From the NCBI RefSeq assembly GCF_047553015.1, contig NZ_CP180212.1, forward strand, positions 1,116,001 to 1,180,000: a stretch of DNA of 64,000 nucleotides, written 5' to 3'. The position numbers were made by a program, and so were the translations under genes. Under the pieces are notes generated by a model. The model did no database searches, was not told the DNA's origin, and worked only from the letters and a program-made list of their open reading frames with translations. Positions 27,934-37,056 of this stretch are shown here, in pieces (positions within the stretch are counted from its first letter, which is position 1; each line of letters begins with the position of its first letter). The stretch is from Carnobacterium_A sp047553015 (GTDB lineage: Bacteria; Bacillota; Bacilli; Lactobacillales; Carnobacteriaceae).

Positions 27934-28596
27934 ATGAATGAAAAAAGCGCATCAAATCAAGTTCATTTTTCAAAAAGATACTTAATTATCAATGAAGTTT
28001 TCAATGCCATTACACATGGAATTGGTTTAGGTTTAAGTATTGCAGGTTTAGTGATTCTTTTGTATAAGGCTGCTAATAATGGAACAACAATTGAGCTATT
28101 TTCGTACATTGTCTATGGTTCGACGTTAATGTTACTTTATCTTTGTTCGACACTCTATCATAGTTTATCGTTTACACGTGCTCGAAAACTTTTTAAGGTC
28201 TTTGATCATATGAGTATTTTTCTCCTAATTGCAGGAACTTATACCCCTTATACTCTTATAACGATTGGTGGATCTTTAGGATGGACTCTTTTTGGTATCG
28301 TTTGGAGTATTGCCTTTATTGGAGTAATGTATAAAGCTCTATGGATCAATCACCTTCAAAAATATTCAACATGGTTGTATATTATGATGGGATGGATTTG
28401 TGTTTTTGCTTTAAAACCTATTTATATCGGCTTAGGATTTAATGGATTTTTATTATTGCTCTCAGGTGGACTTTCTTTTACAATAGGCGCTATTTTTTAC
28501 AGTTTAAGAAATGTGCGATTTATGCATGTAGTTTGGCATTTATTCGTCTTGGCAGGAACCATTTTTATGTATTTTTCGATTCTATTTTACGTTTGA
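27934..28596 (+). CDS. Hemolysin III family membrane protein
   Basis: A 220-residue protein with about seven transmembrane segments and the family signatures NAITHGIGLGLS, CSTLYHSL, FDHMSIFLLIAGTYTP and the late MHVVWHLFVLAG. It belongs to the PAQR/HlyIII superfamily, whose members carry conserved His and Asp residues for a metal. The true role in lactic acid bacteria is unclear; 'hemolysin' is historical. The ATG follows AGGAGG. It is a single plus-strand gene, convergent with dfrA across a shared terminator. Confidence 0.92.
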   Translation: MNEKSASNQVHFSKRYLIINEVFNAITHGIGLGLSIAGLVILLYKAANNGTTIELFSYIVYGSTLMLLYLCSTLYHSLSFTRARKLFKVFDHMSIFLLIAGTYTPYTLITIGGSLGWTLFGIVWSIAFIGVMYKALWINHLQKYSTWLYIMMGWICVFALKPIYIGLGFNGFLLLLSGGLSFTIGAIFYSLRNVRFMHVVWHLFVLAGTIFMYFSILFYV

Positions 28597-28615
28597 TTTT
28601 TTTATAACCCGTACA

Positions 28616-28657
28616 AATAAAAACAGATTACTCAATTTTGAGCAATCTGTTTTTATT
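28616..28657. terminator. Bidirectional terminator between the HlyIII-family gene and dfrA
   Basis: A 20-bp stem with one wobble position (28616-28635 with 28638-28657), T-rich on one side and A-rich on the other. It overlaps the dfrA stop by two bases. Confidence 0.85.
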
Positions 28658-29144
28658 ATTTTTTAGTAAACGTTTCAAAATCATGCGGGTATTTGTTGCG
28701 TTCATCTACCAACCCGATTTGAGAATCGGTTAGTTCCCATTTGTCCCAGTCAATCACCGGGATACATGTATCGCCCTCAAATTCAGCATGAATGACTGTC
28801 CGATACAAGCTATCTGCAAAAGGTAGGAAAGCTTCAAAAACAGCTGTTCCGCCAGTAATAAAGGTATCATTCTGGTAGTGTTCAGCAAAAGCCATTACCT
28901 CATCAACGCTGTGCATGACCATAACACCCTCTGCTTGGTACTTTTCGTCGGTGGTTAAAATAATGTTTACTCTATTGGGTAAAGGGCGTTTATTCATTCC
29001 TTCAAATGTCTTTCTACCCATCACAACAGCTTTTCCTTGCGTCATTTTTTTAAAATAGTTTAAATCATTTGGTAAGCTCCAAGGAAGGGTTCCTTGGTTT
29101 CCAATTAGTCCATTTTCGTCTTGTGCCCATAAAAATGCAATCAT
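28656..29144 (-). CDS. dfrA: Dihydrofolate reductase
   Basis: Reduces dihydrofolate with NADPH. The 162-residue protein has the N-terminal AQDENGLIGNQGTLPWSLPND, the PNDLNYFKKMTQGKAVVMGR segment, and FITGGTAVFEAFLP for NADPH binding. It follows thyA, which makes the dihydrofolate it recycles, 26 bp downstream in the same direction. The ATG follows GAGGGA. It looks like the normal chromosomal enzyme. Confidence 0.96.
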   Translation of the reverse strand: MIAFLWAQDENGLIGNQGTLPWSLPNDLNYFKKMTQGKAVVMGRKTFEGMNKRPLPNRVNIILTTDEKYQAEGVMVMHSVDEVMAFAEHYQNDTFITGGTAVFEAFLPFADSLYRTVIHAEFEGDTCIPVIDWDKWELTDSQIGLVDERNKYPHDFETFTKK

Positions 29145-29170
29145 TTACATCCCTCATCTTTCTACTAGTT

Positions 29171-30118
29171 CTAAACAGCAATTGGAGCTTTGATACTTGG
29201 ATGTGGCTGGTAATCTATTAATTGGATATCTTCCATTTCAAAATCAAAGATACTTGTTTTTTCAGTATTTAGTTTTAACTTAGGAAAGGCTTTAGGTTCT
29301 CTTGCTAGTTGTTTTGTCATTTGTTCCAAGTGGTTTGAATACAAATGTGCATCCCCTAGCGTATGGACAAACTCGCCTACTTCTAATCCTGTTTCATGAG
29401 CGATTAGGTGAGTTAATAAAGCATAGCTAGCAATATTAAATGGTACACCCAAGAAGATATCCGCACTTCTTTGGTACAACTGACAGCTTAATTTCCCATT
29501 TGCAACATAAAATTGAAAGAGTGTATGACAAGGAGGAAGGGCCACTGTTGGCACGTCTTCCGGGTTCCACGCTGTTACAATTAATCTTCTAGAATCAGGA
29601 TTCTTTTTAATCATCTCAATAACATCTTTTAATTGATCGATTGTTTCTCCTTGTGATGTTTTCCAATTGCGCCACTGAGAGCCATAAACGTTGCCTAATT
29701 CTCCATATTGTCTGGCAAAGGACTTGTCTTCTAATACTCGCTGACAAAACAAATCCTTTTCAGATTCGTATACACGGTTGAATTCAGCATCCTCTGTCGC
29801 TCTTTGTCCGAAGTTAGTCATATCTGGACCTGAATAGTCTTTGCTCTTCACAAAGTGCTCAAAAGCCCATTCATCCCAAATGTGATTATTGTGTTGCAAA
29901 AGATAGCTGATATTCGTATCGCCTTTTATAAACCACAACAATTCACTTTTTATTAAGCCAAAAGGTACACGTTTTGTTGTCAATAAAGGAAACCCTTTTT
30001 GAAGATCGAATCGCATCTGATAGCCGAATAGGCTTTTCGTTCCTGTCCCCGTTCTATCTTGTTTTAATACACCTTCTAAAAGGACTTTTTCTCCTAAATT
30101 TAAATACTCCGTTTCCAA
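29171..30118 (-). CDS. thyA: Thymidylate synthase
   Basis: Makes dTMP from dUMP with methylene-tetrahydrofolate. The catalytic Cys lies in ALPPCHTLFQFYV, and dUMP-binding residues are in CQLYQRSADIFLGVPFNIAS. At 315 residues it is the longer Lactobacillales form with an insert after residue 90. The start is a TTG at 30118, seven bases after AGGAGG. thyA-dfrA is the usual folate/thymidylate pair. It follows the ABC-F gene by 20 bp. Confidence 0.96.
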   Translation of the reverse strand: METEYLNLGEKVLLEGVLKQDRTGTGTKSLFGYQMRFDLQKGFPLLTTKRVPFGLIKSELLWFIKGDTNISYLLQHNNHIWDEWAFEHFVKSKDYSGPDMTNFGQRATEDAEFNRVYESEKDLFCQRVLEDKSFARQYGELGNVYGSQWRNWKTSQGETIDQLKDVIEMIKKNPDSRRLIVTAWNPEDVPTVALPPCHTLFQFYVANGKLSCQLYQRSADIFLGVPFNIASYALLTHLIAHETGLEVGEFVHTLGDAHLYSNHLEQMTKQLAREPKAFPKLKLNTEKTSIFDFEMEDIQLIDYQPHPSIKAPIAV

Positions 30119-30138
30119 AATAATTCCTCCTGGATGTT

Positions 30139-32052
30139 TTAGTTGTTTTCAAATTGACTGAGGTATTCCCATCTTGTCATTTTCTCTTCAAGTGTTTTTT
30201 CAAAAGAGGAAAGTTTTTCTTGTAGTTCTTGTAAATACGCTGAGTTGCTTGAGTTCTCGCTCATTTCTTTTTGAACTGCTACAACTTTTGTATCCAAATC
30301 AAGCAATTCTTGCTCGATACTATCCCATTCTTTGCGTTCTAGGTAAGTAAATTTTTCTTTTACTTCCTCTTTTTCTCCTGCTTTTTTAGAATCGGTTGTC
30401 GCTTTATTTGAATCTTTATCAGAAGATTTTCTTTCTTGATAGTCCATCTTTTCTTCTTCTTCTTCAGCGATATAGTCTGTGATAGTCCCAAAATAAGGAA
30501 TAACTTTTCCTTCTCCTTCAAAAATCAATAACTTATCTGCTGTTTTATCTAAGAAATAACGATCATGTGAGACGGAAATAACCGCACCAGGGAACGTTTC
30601 AATATAGTCTTCTAGGACAGTCAATGTCGCTATATCCAAGTCATTGGTTGGTTCATCTAGTAACAAGACATTTGGTTTTTGCATCAATAATTTTAATAAA
30701 TACAGACGTCTTTTTTCTCCACCAGATAATTTGCCAATCAATGTACCATGGCTTGATTTTTCAAATAGAAATTGCTCTAACAAATTGGTTACACTAATGC
30801 GTTCACCATTTGATGTTTCTACTTCTTCACCGACTTCTTGTAAAAATGAAATCACTCGTTTTTTAGGATCCATTTCTTCAGTCATCTGTGTATAGTAAGC
30901 AACTTTTACAGTTTCTCCAATGACAAGTTCACCTGAATCTAACGTGATGCGTCCAGCAAGAACGTTTAATAACGTTGATTTCCCTGCACCATTTTTGCCA
31001 CTGATACCGATTCGATCTTTCGCTTGAATCAATAAATTAAATTTTTCGATAATAGGGTGTCCAACAAATGTTAATGAAGCGTCTCTTAAATCAAAGACTC
31101 GTTTACCAATCCGTGAGCCTTCTAAGTTCATTTCAACTGAATCATCTACATTAGATTGTTGTAAGTTTTCTTCTAAATCAGAAAAACGATTGATTCTAGC
31201 CTGTTGCTTAGTTGAGCGGGCTTTAGCCCCCGTTCTCATCCAAGCTAACTCTTTAGTATATAATTGTTTTCTTTTATGATCTGCACGAATAGAGGCTTCT
31301 TGACGCTCAGCTCTAGCAATAATATAGCTTTCGTAGTTCCCAGAATACATGATGGCTTTGCCATGAGACAATTCAATCATACGGTTTGCGATGCGATCTA
31401 AGAAATAGCGGTCATGAGTGACTAAAAGTAACGCGCCACGATAAGCACTCAAATAATTTTCTAACCATGTGATGGTTTTAAAATCTAAATGGTTTGTTGG
31501 CTCGTCTAACACTAATAAATCAGGCTCTTGTATCAATACTTGCGCTAGACCAACTCGTTTTCTTTGTCCACCAGATAATGTGGCAATCGGTTGTTCTAAA
31601 TCAATGACTCCTAATTTACTTAAAATGGTTTTAGCATTTGTTTCAGCTAACCATGCATCGTGATCATTCATAGCTTGTTCTGCTTTAGAATAAGCATTTT
31701 GATAGTTTTCATTCATAGCATCTAAGATCAAGTTTTCTAACGCTTTTTCGTAATTTCTCAATGCTACTAAGACAGGAGTATCTCCTTCGAAGATAGTATC
31801 AAAAACAGTTAGTTCTTCGTTGAATTCTTGTTCTTGCAACAAATAGCCCATTGTGTACCCTTTTGGTGTTTGAATCTCACCTTTTTCACCACTATCTTTT
31901 CCTGTGATGACATTCAATAAATTACTTTTACCAGTCCCATTTACTCCAATTAACCCAACTCGTTCTCCAGTTTGAATTGAAAAACTAATGTCATCAAATA
32001 GAACTTTTTCTCCGTATGTTTTTGTTAAATTAACGACTTTCATTTCTTTCAT
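30139..32052 (-). CDS. ABC-F family ATPase, YfmR/Uup-like
   Basis: Cytosolic protein with two ABC domains and no membrane segments. Walker A motifs are GVNGTGKSNLL and GKNGAGKSTLL, signatures are LSGGQRKRVGLAQ and LSGGEKRRLYLLK, and a charged linker lies between them. The C-terminal acidic and coiled-coil extension (about 530-637) resembles Uup/YfmR. ABC-F proteins act on the ribosome, relieving stalled translation in the YfmR case; antibiotic-protecting types are close relatives, so resistance cannot be excluded. The start at 32052 follows GTGGAG; the longer frame from 32082 lacks a ribosome binding site. Confidence 0.9.
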   Translation of the reverse strand: MKEMKVVNLTKTYGEKVLFDDISFSIQTGERVGLIGVNGTGKSNLLNVITGKDSGEKGEIQTPKGYTMGYLLQEQEFNEELTVFDTIFEGDTPVLVALRNYEKALENLILDAMNENYQNAYSKAEQAMNDHDAWLAETNAKTILSKLGVIDLEQPIATLSGGQRKRVGLAQVLIQEPDLLVLDEPTNHLDFKTITWLENYLSAYRGALLLVTHDRYFLDRIANRMIELSHGKAIMYSGNYESYIIARAERQEASIRADHKRKQLYTKELAWMRTGAKARSTKQQARINRFSDLEENLQQSNVDDSVEMNLEGSRIGKRVFDLRDASLTFVGHPIIEKFNLLIQAKDRIGISGKNGAGKSTLLNVLAGRITLDSGELVIGETVKVAYYTQMTEEMDPKKRVISFLQEVGEEVETSNGERISVTNLLEQFLFEKSSHGTLIGKLSGGEKRRLYLLKLLMQKPNVLLLDEPTNDLDIATLTVLEDYIETFPGAVISVSHDRYFLDKTADKLLIFEGEGKVIPYFGTITDYIAEEEEEKMDYQERKSSDKDSNKATTDSKKAGEKEEVKEKFTYLERKEWDSIEQELLDLDTKVVAVQKEMSENSSNSAYLQELQEKLSSFEKTLEEKMTRWEYLSQFENN

Positions 32053-32140
32053 ATTTAATCTCCACTTTCCCATAGTAAGCACGCATTTTTTTAATCTGTT
32101 TCATTTTAACACAAAAGCCACTTAGAGACTTCCTATTCTT

Positions 32141-32782
32141 TCAAATGTATTTCTTAAAATGAGATAAGTCTTCATAAATCAAATCCAAAAGTTTGCGATT
32201 ATAAAAAATCGCAGCTGGATGAAAGGTCGCAAAAACACGGTAATTTTTTTGCGTGAAAGAAAAAGTAGAAGCATCAATTGAGTCTAATGAGAGTATTGGA
32301 CCTTCATACATTTGACCGTGAACTTGCATGATTCTCGCTTGTTTACCGATTAAGCGTTGCAAACCACTATTGCCCATCGTTAAAATAATAGGTGGATTGA
32401 TTGTTTTAATTTCACTATCTAATAATGGGGCATGAGCTATGATTTCTTTTTTAGTGGGTGGTCGATTGTATTTTCGGATAATTTTTTCGCCAGTTTTTTT
32501 ATCTGTTTTTTCCTTTTCTATAAACGGACGACTTCTAAAAGTGCTTGTTATAAATACGTCTTCTCGAGTAACGTCTAAAAAATCAAAAAAGGTCATTAAT
32601 TCTTTTCCAGCTCGTCCAGTAAATGGGATGCCATTCAGCGATTCCACTTTTCCAGGTGCTTCGCCTAATAATAGAAAACGTGGCTTCGCTGGGCCTACTC
32701 CTAATACGAAGCCTTCGACTGGAAAATTTTCACTTCTTTTTTTCACAAGTTCTATAAGAGACTTTGATAAAATTGTCTCCAT
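32141..32782 (-). CDS. Uracil-DNA glycosylase superfamily protein (family 4-like)
   Basis: A 213-residue protein of the uracil-DNA glycosylase fold: motif 1 LLLGEAPGK, the NGIPFTGRAGKELMTFF segment, and motif 2 ATFHPAAIF near the C terminus. Family 4 enzymes normally carry a [4Fe-4S] cluster bound by four cysteines. This protein contains no cysteine at all; the usual Lys-Cys-Arg-Pro position reads SRP. It may be an iron-sulfur-free branch with changed activity. The ATG follows AAGGTGGGG. Not an ung-type enzyme. Confidence 0.82.
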   Translation of the reverse strand: METILSKSLIELVKKRSENFPVEGFVLGVGPAKPRFLLLGEAPGKVESLNGIPFTGRAGKELMTFFDFLDVTREDVFITSTFRSRPFIEKEKTDKKTGEKIIRKYNRPPTKKEIIAHAPLLDSEIKTINPPIILTMGNSGLQRLIGKQARIMQVHGQMYEGPILSLDSIDASTFSFTQKNYRVFATFHPAAIFYNRKLLDLIYEDLSHFKKYI

Positions 32783-32914
32783 ATTTACCCCACCTTATCT
32801 ATAAAGTTCGTTTAGTTGTTTTTTTGCTGCATAAAAAGGTAGCCCAAAAGAACAAACCTATCTTTTAGTTAACAATAGAACTTTATTAGATAAGAAATCT
32901 AAGATGAACAACTG

Positions 32915-32943
32915 TTGACGAAAGCGGTTAACATTCCTATAAT
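32915..32943 (+). promoter_or_regulatory. Strong sigma-A promoter for the cold-shock gene
   Basis: TTGACG (32915-32920), 17-base spacer, TATAAT (32938-32943). The predicted start near 32950 gives a leader of about 89 nucleotides, as expected for a cold-shock mRNA. Confidence 0.85.
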
Positions 32944-33038
32944 GGAATTAAGGCCACTACTTTTTGTATCCTCTTTATTATTTATTACGCATAAGTTGGC
33001 TAGTTTTTGTCAAAAAAATGATTAAGGAGGACTGACAA

Positions 33039-33248
33039 ATGGAAAAAGGAATTGTGAAATGGTTTAGCAATGAAAAGGGCTACGGTTTTATCGAATACGA
33101 TGATCAAAATGATGTTTTTGTCCATTTTACAGGAATCGAAGGAGACGATGTCAAAACGTTGTCTGAAGGTCAATCCGTTTCGTTTAGAATCGTTGAAGGT
33201 ACACGAGGTCCACAGGCCACAAGTGTTGTTGTTATAGAATCTCTTTAA
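33039..33248 (+). CDS. Cold-shock protein (CspA family)
   Basis: A 69-residue single cold-shock domain with RNP1 (KGYGFIEY) and RNP2 (VFVHF). It binds single-stranded nucleic acid and acts as an RNA chaperone. The ribosome binding site AAGGAGG is ideally spaced. The strong promoter and about 89-nt leader suggest regulation at the mRNA structure level. The C terminus (VVVIESL) is slightly longer and more hydrophobic than in the classical 66-residue forms. Monocistronic. Confidence 0.95.
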   Translation: MEKGIVKWFSNEKGYGFIEYDDQNDVFVHFTGIEGDDVKTLSEGQSVSFRIVEGTRGPQATSVVVIESL

Positions 33249-33272
33249 CCGCTTAAATAAACTTTCTATTTA

Positions 33273-33308
33273 AAAAAACGATAACCTCTTTTGGGGGTAT
33301 CGTTTTTT
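33273..33308. terminator. Bidirectional terminator between the csp and EbsA-like genes
   Basis: An 11-bp perfect outer stem (aaaaaacgata/tatcgtttttt) plus inner pairs, between convergent genes. Confidence 0.8.
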
Positions 33309-33762
33309 ACTCTTTAGACCGCTGTTCATTTTCTTCTACAGAGAGAGTGTTTTTCACTTCCAGTGTGGGTATCCATTCTTGAAGCAAGTGGACAACTATT
33401 TTTTTATTTTTTTTATTCAGATAAAGAACCAAAGGTTCCGCTAAAGGTTTTATTTCAAGTTTAACTAAACGATGATTTGAAAGAACCAATTGATTCACTG
33501 CTGATAAAGGATAGTTTTTCTTTTTCACTCCTCTAAAATAGTGAATAAAAAGAGTATTTTTTGTTACTTTTAGAGTGGATCCCATGCCAAAGTACAGAAA
33601 TAAAACCCAAAAAACAACCCCAATAAAACTAAAAATAAAGCGCTGCTTTTCTAAAAAAAGAATCACACTTAAAAATAGCATTAACCAACAAATTGACCAG
33701 TAAATCAACTGAAATGCCGGATCTAAGGAAAGCCGGACTTTTGATGCTTTTACTTTATTCAT
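33307..33762 (-). CDS. EbsA-like small membrane protein
   Basis: A 151-residue protein with two N-terminal transmembrane helices (about 18-37 and 44-64) followed by a short mixed domain that looks like a bacterial PH-type fold (GSTLKVTKNTLFIHYFRG) and a charged tail. The position beside csp and an RNase HI gene matches EbsA-family genes of enterococci, annotated as pheromone-binding or pore-forming surface protein. I assign the family from layout and neighbours, not from a diagnostic motif. Function uncertain. Confidence 0.6.
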   Translation of the reverse strand: MNKVKASKVRLSLDPAFQLIYWSICWLMLFLSVILFLEKQRFIFSFIGVVFWVLFLYFGMGSTLKVTKNTLFIHYFRGVKKKNYPLSAVNQLVLSNHRLVKLEIKPLAEPLVLYLNKKNKKIVVHLLQEWIPTLEVKNTLSVEENEQRSKE

Positions 33763-33852
33763 TTTTCATCCTCAATTTCAAAATAGTTATTTTAAATGTA
33801 TCATAGCATATGATTTTAAAAAAACAATTAATAAGCCGAAAGGACAAAAGAT

Positions 33853-34293
33853 ATGTTAAGAATGTATACAGATGCTTCAACTAAATCAAATCCTGGCCCA
33901 AGTGGCGTTGGTGTTATACTCATTGGTAATGGAATTCACATTCAATTATCTTTTCCTCTAGAAAAAGAGATGAGCAATCACCAAGCAGAGTTTGAAGCTG
34001 TTTTATCTGGTCTAAATTACTTAATTGCTAATCAATTAGTGCATCACGAATTAGTTATTTATTCAGATAGCAACATTGTTGTTTCCGCTATTGAACGCAA
34101 TTATGTAAAAAATCCTCTTTTTAATGAGTACTTATTTTCTATTAACAAAAGACTAAAACTTTTTCCATCTTTTATGATTCAATGGATCTCAGAAACTCAA
34201 AATAAAGAAGCTGACCACTTTGCCCGCCAAGCTTTATATAAACGACTGAAAAGTGATTATTCTATCAAAAAAACGACAAAAAAAGAAGATTAA
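33853..34293 (+). CDS. RNase HI family protein
   Basis: A 146-residue RNase H fold protein. Acidic active-site residues appear in order: Asp in MYTDAST (D7), Glu in NHQAEFEAVL, Asp in VIYSDSNIVV and the final Asp in NKEADHFAR. The layout matches the short YpdQ-type branch without the basic protrusion of E. coli RNase HI. The ribosome binding site GAAAGGA is clear. It is divergent from the EbsA-like gene. Activity on RNA-DNA hybrids is likely but untested for this branch. Confidence 0.9.
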   Translation: MLRMYTDASTKSNPGPSGVGVILIGNGIHIQLSFPLEKEMSNHQAEFEAVLSGLNYLIANQLVHHELVIYSDSNIVVSAIERNYVKNPLFNEYLFSINKRLKLFPSFMIQWISETQNKEADHFARQALYKRLKSDYSIKKTTKKED

Positions 34294-34328
34294 AAATCAA
34301 TCTTCTTTGTCTCATTAAGATACTGTAC

Positions 34329-35474
34329 TTAGTTACGCGGTGTACGTTTTGGACGTGTTCCCCAATATTGGAATAAATCCGTTCTTAGCGCACCGTTGTA
34401 TAATTTACGTTTTTTAGTTGCTCGTTCTCCATAAAAAGATTCAAACGTTAAGTCACTTGTTATAATGTATTTACTCCATGTTTTTAATGGACGATATACT
34501 TGTCCCATTTGCTTGTAAAGTGCTTGTATCTCTTCTTCTTCACCTAATCGTTCACCATAAGGAGGATTAGCTAAGATAACACCATACTCTTTTTCAGTGG
34601 TAAAATCTTTTAATTGCATTTGTTTAAAGACAATACTGTCACCAACACCTGCTTCAATTGCATTTTGTTTAGCTATTTCAATCATTTTAGCATCAATATC
34701 TGAGCCCATGATATCCAATACAACATCATGTTTGATTGCAGCTCTAGCATCAGAACGAACAGTAGTAATAACGGCTGTATCGAACCATTCCCAATTTTCA
34801 AATGCAAAACCTCTACTAATTCCTGGTGCAATGTTGCGACCAATTAATGCGGCCTCAATAGGAATTGTCCCAGAACCACACACTGGATCATAAAACGGAC
34901 GATCTTTGCGCCAAGTTGTTAGGGAAACCAAAGCTGCAGCCATATTTTCTTTCAATGGTGCGCCACCTTTTGCGATTCGGTATCCACGTTTAAATAAACT
35001 TGAACCTGTAGTATCTAAAGTCAAAGTAACTTTATCTTTTAGTAAAGCAACTTCTAATTGATACAATGCTCCTGTTTCAGGCAATCGTGTTTTTCTGTGA
35101 TAAACTGCGCTCAAGCGATCTACGATCGCTTTTTTAACCAATGCTTGACAATCAGAGACACTATATAATGTAGATTTAATTGATTTTCCTGCAACAGGAA
35201 AATTAGCGTCCATCGGTAGTAAATCTTCCCATGGCAAAGCTTTAGTTTTTTCAAACAATTCATCGAACTCAACAGCTTCGAATTCACCAACGATAATCTT
35301 TACTCGATCAGCCGTTCTTAACCAGACATTTGTTTTTGCAATATCTTCTTCTGTTCCATTGAAAAATACTTTTCCATTTTCCACTTCACACTCGTAACCC
35401 ATCGTACGTAATTCTTTTCCAACTAATGCTTCTATACCACTAGCGGCAGTTGCAACCAGTTTAAACTGCTTCAT
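34329..35474 (-). CDS. THUMP-domain class I rRNA methyltransferase (YpsC/RlmL-N-like)
   Basis: SAM-dependent 23S rRNA (guanine-N2) methyltransferase of the YpsC type. It has an N-terminal ferredoxin-like and THUMP domain (to about 160), then a Rossmann methyltransferase domain with DPVCGSGTIPIEAALIG and the catalytic ILANPPYGERLGE motif. The start at 35474 (MKQFKLVATAASGIEALVG) follows TTGGAG; the frame extends 15 codons upstream without a ribosome binding site. Length is 381 residues. It lies downstream of rnpB and gpsB, as in Bacillus. Confidence 0.92.
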   Translation of the reverse strand: MKQFKLVATAASGIEALVGKELRTMGYECEVENGKVFFNGTEEDIAKTNVWLRTADRVKIIVGEFEAVEFDELFEKTKALPWEDLLPMDANFPVAGKSIKSTLYSVSDCQALVKKAIVDRLSAVYHRKTRLPETGALYQLEVALLKDKVTLTLDTTGSSLFKRGYRIAKGGAPLKENMAAALVSLTTWRKDRPFYDPVCGSGTIPIEAALIGRNIAPGISRGFAFENWEWFDTAVITTVRSDARAAIKHDVVLDIMGSDIDAKMIEIAKQNAIEAGVGDSIVFKQMQLKDFTTEKEYGVILANPPYGERLGEEEEIQALYKQMGQVYRPLKTWSKYIITSDLTFESFYGERATKKRKLYNGALRTDLFQYWGTRPKRTPRN

Positions 35475-35530
35475 TTTATTTGCTCCAATTCTTGTTTGTT
35501 TGTTTTTTATACACATCAATAATAAATATA

Positions 35531-35553
35531 AAACCCTCCAAAAAGGAGGGTTT
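35531..35553 (-). terminator. Terminator of rnpB
   Basis: A 9-bp perfect stem (aaaccctcc/ggagggttt, loop of five A) followed by a T-rich stretch on the minus strand, just after the RNase P RNA 3' end. Confidence 0.85.
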
Positions 35554-35561
35554 ATACCTGA

Positions 35562-35956
35562 ATTTGTAAATTTCTGTAAGCCATGTTCTGTCTCAGATAA
35601 CCTGTCAGGGTCATATTATCCGGAGGTAATTATCTGTCTGCAATTACTGCCTCTTCCATCAGTTCAATTCCCTAGGAAAAGTGCCCCTACCAAAGTTTGG
35701 GTTGCTCGCTCGAGGGGTTTACCGCGTTCCACCAATGCCGTTTCCAACATTGCTTCGTCACTGTGGCACTTTCAAGAATACTCAGTCATAGCTCTAAAGA
35801 ACCTTAGACTTTTTTTCTGCCGTCACTTTATCTAAAGATAAAGGCCTTAGCTTATTGTTTCGCTAAGCACGAACACTACAAGCATCGCAGCTTGTGCGAG
35901 CATGGACTTTCCTCAATCTAGTCAAGCTAGACTGCAATTACCCGAAATTTACAAAT
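35562..35956 (-). ncRNA. rnpB: RNase P RNA (bacterial type B)
   Basis: Catalytic RNA of RNase P, which matures tRNA 5' ends. On the minus strand the 5' part carries the conserved GAGGAAAGTCCATGCTC segment and the 3' part carries GACAGAACATGGCTTACAG. The two ends pair (ATTTGTAAATTTC with GAAATTTACAAAT) to form helix P1. The approximately 395-nt length matches the Bacillus type. It lies between gpsB and the ypsC-like gene, the usual Firmicutes context. Ends are set by the P1 pairing and could be off by a few bases. Confidence 0.96.
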
Positions 35957-35973
35957 AGTTTTAAACGAATTCG

Positions 35974-36300
35974 TTAGTTATCTTGTTCATCTAGCTTAGA
36001 TCCAAAAACATGTCGTTCTAAATTAGACAAACGCTTTAAAATATCAAAATTTGTTACAGTACTACTTGGTTGAGCTGAATAATCGGGTTTAGTTAAAGTA
36101 GCTTGTCTTGTTAATTCGTCTACTTTACTTAATAATCGTTCATTTTCAGCTTTTAACTGCGTAAGCTCTTTATTATATAATTCATAATCACGAATTACAT
36201 CGTCTAAGTATTCATCTACTTGCGTAGGGTTATATCCTCGCAGACCCGTTTTAAACTCTTTTTGCAGAATATCTTTAGTCGTTAATATTTTATCTGCCAT
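35974..36300 (-). CDS. gpsB: Cell division protein GpsB
   Basis: Cytosolic adaptor that links class A penicillin-binding proteins to the division and elongation machinery. The DivIVA-like N-terminal lipid-binding domain has the diagnostic KEFKTGLRGYNPTQVDEYLD, followed by a coiled coil (about 40-75) and a short C-terminal trimerisation helix. Length is 108 residues from the ATG at 36300, which follows AGAGGTG; the frame is open 21 codons further up but without a site. It may act with the PBP1A encoded at 37756. Confidence 0.95.
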   Translation of the reverse strand: MADKILTTKDILQKEFKTGLRGYNPTQVDEYLDDVIRDYELYNKELTQLKAENERLLSKVDELTRQATLTKPDYSAQPSSTVTNFDILKRLSNLERHVFGSKLDEQDN

Positions 36301-36449
36301 GACTACACCTCTTTTAACTTTCATTGATAATGCGGTATTATCGTTTAATGGCCTTAACGCCATTATAGCAAAGATAAGTAAAAATATAAACTACTATTTA
36401 TTTAATTTATATTATCCGTTTTAAATCGGCTATTAAATGTATTTACTCC

Positions 36450-36989
36450 TTATTCTTCTATAGCGGTATTTTGTAGTTGATCAAAATCAATTAAGCGGCA
36501 ATCGTACTCACTTGCTTCTTGCTTTTTTACAATAGCTTGATATAGCCATTTTGTTTTCCCTTCATTCTCCGGGTCATAAACCAACAGTGCTGCTTGAGTT
36601 TTTTGAAGCAAGAACGATTGATGATTTTTCAATTGACTTGGATCCTTATAGGGTTTATGAGAAACAGAGTCAACAAAGTCGACGGTTTCTTTTAATTTTA
36701 TCAAAGCCAGTTGATTTTTTTCATTCCAATTTGAGCCGAATTGCGTAAAAGGAAAAATGATGCCTTGCTTTACTTCTGGATAATCGATCTTTAATTCTTC
36801 AACAACTTCAATTGTCCATTGCTCGACACCAAATTGTCCCGTAGTTAGTATCCATTGAACGCCTTCTTCGATATAAGCTTTGATTTCTTCCTTTAAGCAC
36901 TTTTTTATAATAGCAATTTTTGGATCATCGTCTTTAAATATACCTAATTCAAACGATCGATAGCCACTAACTAATAAATTTATTGCCAC
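36450..36989 (-). CDS. YpsA family SLOG-domain protein (UPF0398)
   Basis: A 179-residue protein with a Rossmann-like SLOG nucleotide-binding fold: VSGYRSFELGIF near the start, then LTTGQFGVEQW and the KNHQSFLLQKTQAALLVYDPE stretch. YpsA affects cell division in Bacillus and Staphylococcus; its ligand is unknown. The start is a GTG at 36989 with AAGGAG 11 bases before it. It is divergent from recU, matching the usual gpsB-ypsA-recU-pbp order. Confidence 0.92.
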   Translation of the reverse strand: MAINLLVSGYRSFELGIFKDDDPKIAIIKKCLKEEIKAYIEEGVQWILTTGQFGVEQWTIEVVEELKIDYPEVKQGIIFPFTQFGSNWNEKNQLALIKLKETVDFVDSVSHKPYKDPSQLKNHQSFLLQKTQAALLVYDPENEGKTKWLYQAIVKKQEASEYDCRLIDFDQLQNTAIEE

Positions 36990-37028
36990 GTAGTCTCATT
37001 CTCCTTTTCTTTCAAGTGTCGTATTTGA

Positions 37029-37034
37029 TATAAT
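37029..37034 (+). promoter_or_regulatory. -10 element of recU-pbp1A
   Basis: A perfect TATAAT with a poor -35. The in-frame ATG at 37033 overlaps this box, so transcription probably starts near 37041 and that ATG cannot be used. This supports the downstream TTG start of recU. Confidence 0.5.
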
Positions 37035-37056
37035 GAACCACAGGAGTGTGATAGGT

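Noticed and set aside
35500..35835. 111-codon plus-strand frame over the RNase P RNA
   Set aside because: The frame runs across rnpB, whose conserved segments and P1 pairing are plain on the minus strand.
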